Source: Anaerolineaceae bacterium UBA5838 (GTDB lineage: Bacteria > Chloroflexota > Anaerolineae > Anaerolineales > Anaerolineaceae). From it: a stretch of DNA of 5,923 nucleotides. A program made the translations under genes and the position numbers. The notes under the pieces are model-generated. The model searched no databases. It worked only from the letters and a program-made list of their open reading frames with translations, and was not told where the DNA came from. The stretch covers positions 4,656 to 10,578 of the forward strand of contig DJGU01000057.1 in NCBI GenBank assembly GCA_002432795.1. The letters run 5' to 3'. Shown one piece after another: positions 5,803 to 5,923 of the stretch; within the stretch, counting starts at the first letter, position 1, and each line of letters starts with the position of its first letter.

Positions 5803-5865
5803 TGAGAGTGTGGTGTACATATCAACTATTTTAACGCCATAATTTTTGTTGTCAAGAGACTCTCA
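5803..5865. promoter_or_regulatory. Candidate MarR autoregulatory sites flanking its promoter
   Basis: TGAGAGT (5803-5809, in the leader) is exactly inverted as ACTCTCA (5859-5865, just upstream of the -35 box), 49 bases apart. The upstream copy is also part of a small palindrome, AGAG-A-CTCT (5855-5863), touching the -35. Such an arrangement could allow autorepression. The arms are short and chance is possible. Confidence 0.35.
5828..5855 (-). promoter_or_regulatory. Sigma70-type promoter of the marR gene
   Basis: On the minus strand TTGACA (5850-5855, 6/6) and TAAAAT (5828-5833, 5/6) are 16 bases apart. Transcription would start near 5820-5822, giving a leader of about 28 bases to the ATG at 5793, or a nearly leaderless message if the ATG at 5820 is used. 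It could drive marR alone or the whole marR-malEFG unit. Confidence 0.62.
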
Positions 5866-5923
5866 ATAATTATAGGCGATTTTTTATTTTCCGGGTTAAT
5901 CGCGTATTGCCTCACAAATAATC

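Noticed and set aside
5876..5903. Inverted repeat GCGATT/AATCGC near the right edge with a nearby T-rich stretch.
   Set aside because: The arms are only 6 bp with a 16-base gap and the T-rich stretch lies in the loop rather than after a stem, so it is not a terminator.

Overview
The window looks like chromosomal DNA of a Chloroflexota-like (Anaerolineae-type) bacterium. The main hint is the binding protein: a lipoprotein with an LGAC lipobox followed by a Pro/Glu/Val-rich tether, a style common in that group. Mid-range base composition and strong Shine-Dalgarno sequences are compatible. This placement is an inference; no rRNA or marker gene is present. All six supported genes lie on the minus strand, so the window reads biologically from right to left.

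Right part (5821 down to 1059): a MarR-family regulator gene with a good sigma70-type promoter is followed after 90 bp by a maltose/maltodextrin ABC importer operon. The order is malE-like binding lipoprotein, malF-like permease, malG-like permease. The binding protein carries an extra C-terminal module of about 97 residues that resembles the X25 module of bacterial pullulanases, which is the most unusual protein feature here. A strong intrinsic terminator hairpin with a T-run sits between malE and malF, so expression of the permeases probably depends on read-through. malF and malG overlap by 8 bp, and a second intrinsic terminator closes the operon after malG. No ATPase (MalK/MsmX type) or glycoside hydrolase gene lies in the window.

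Middle (625-1131): about 500 bp without a credible gene, containing the operon terminator and several inverted repeats that look like degenerate dispersed intergenic repeats.

Left part (619 down to 83): a complete type II toxin-antitoxin operon, with a ribbon-helix-helix (RelB-like) antitoxin followed by a RelE-family toxin overlapping it by 4 bp (ATGA). A 23-bp near-perfect palindrome covers the -10 box of its predicted promoter, a textbook layout for autorepression. Bases 1-82 hold nothing recognisable.

Working model: the lipoprotein captures maltodextrins released from starch-like polymers outside the cell, MalF/MalG pass them inward using an ATPase encoded elsewhere, and the adjacent MarR-type protein may control the operon. 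The toxin-antitoxin pair is an independent accessory unit.
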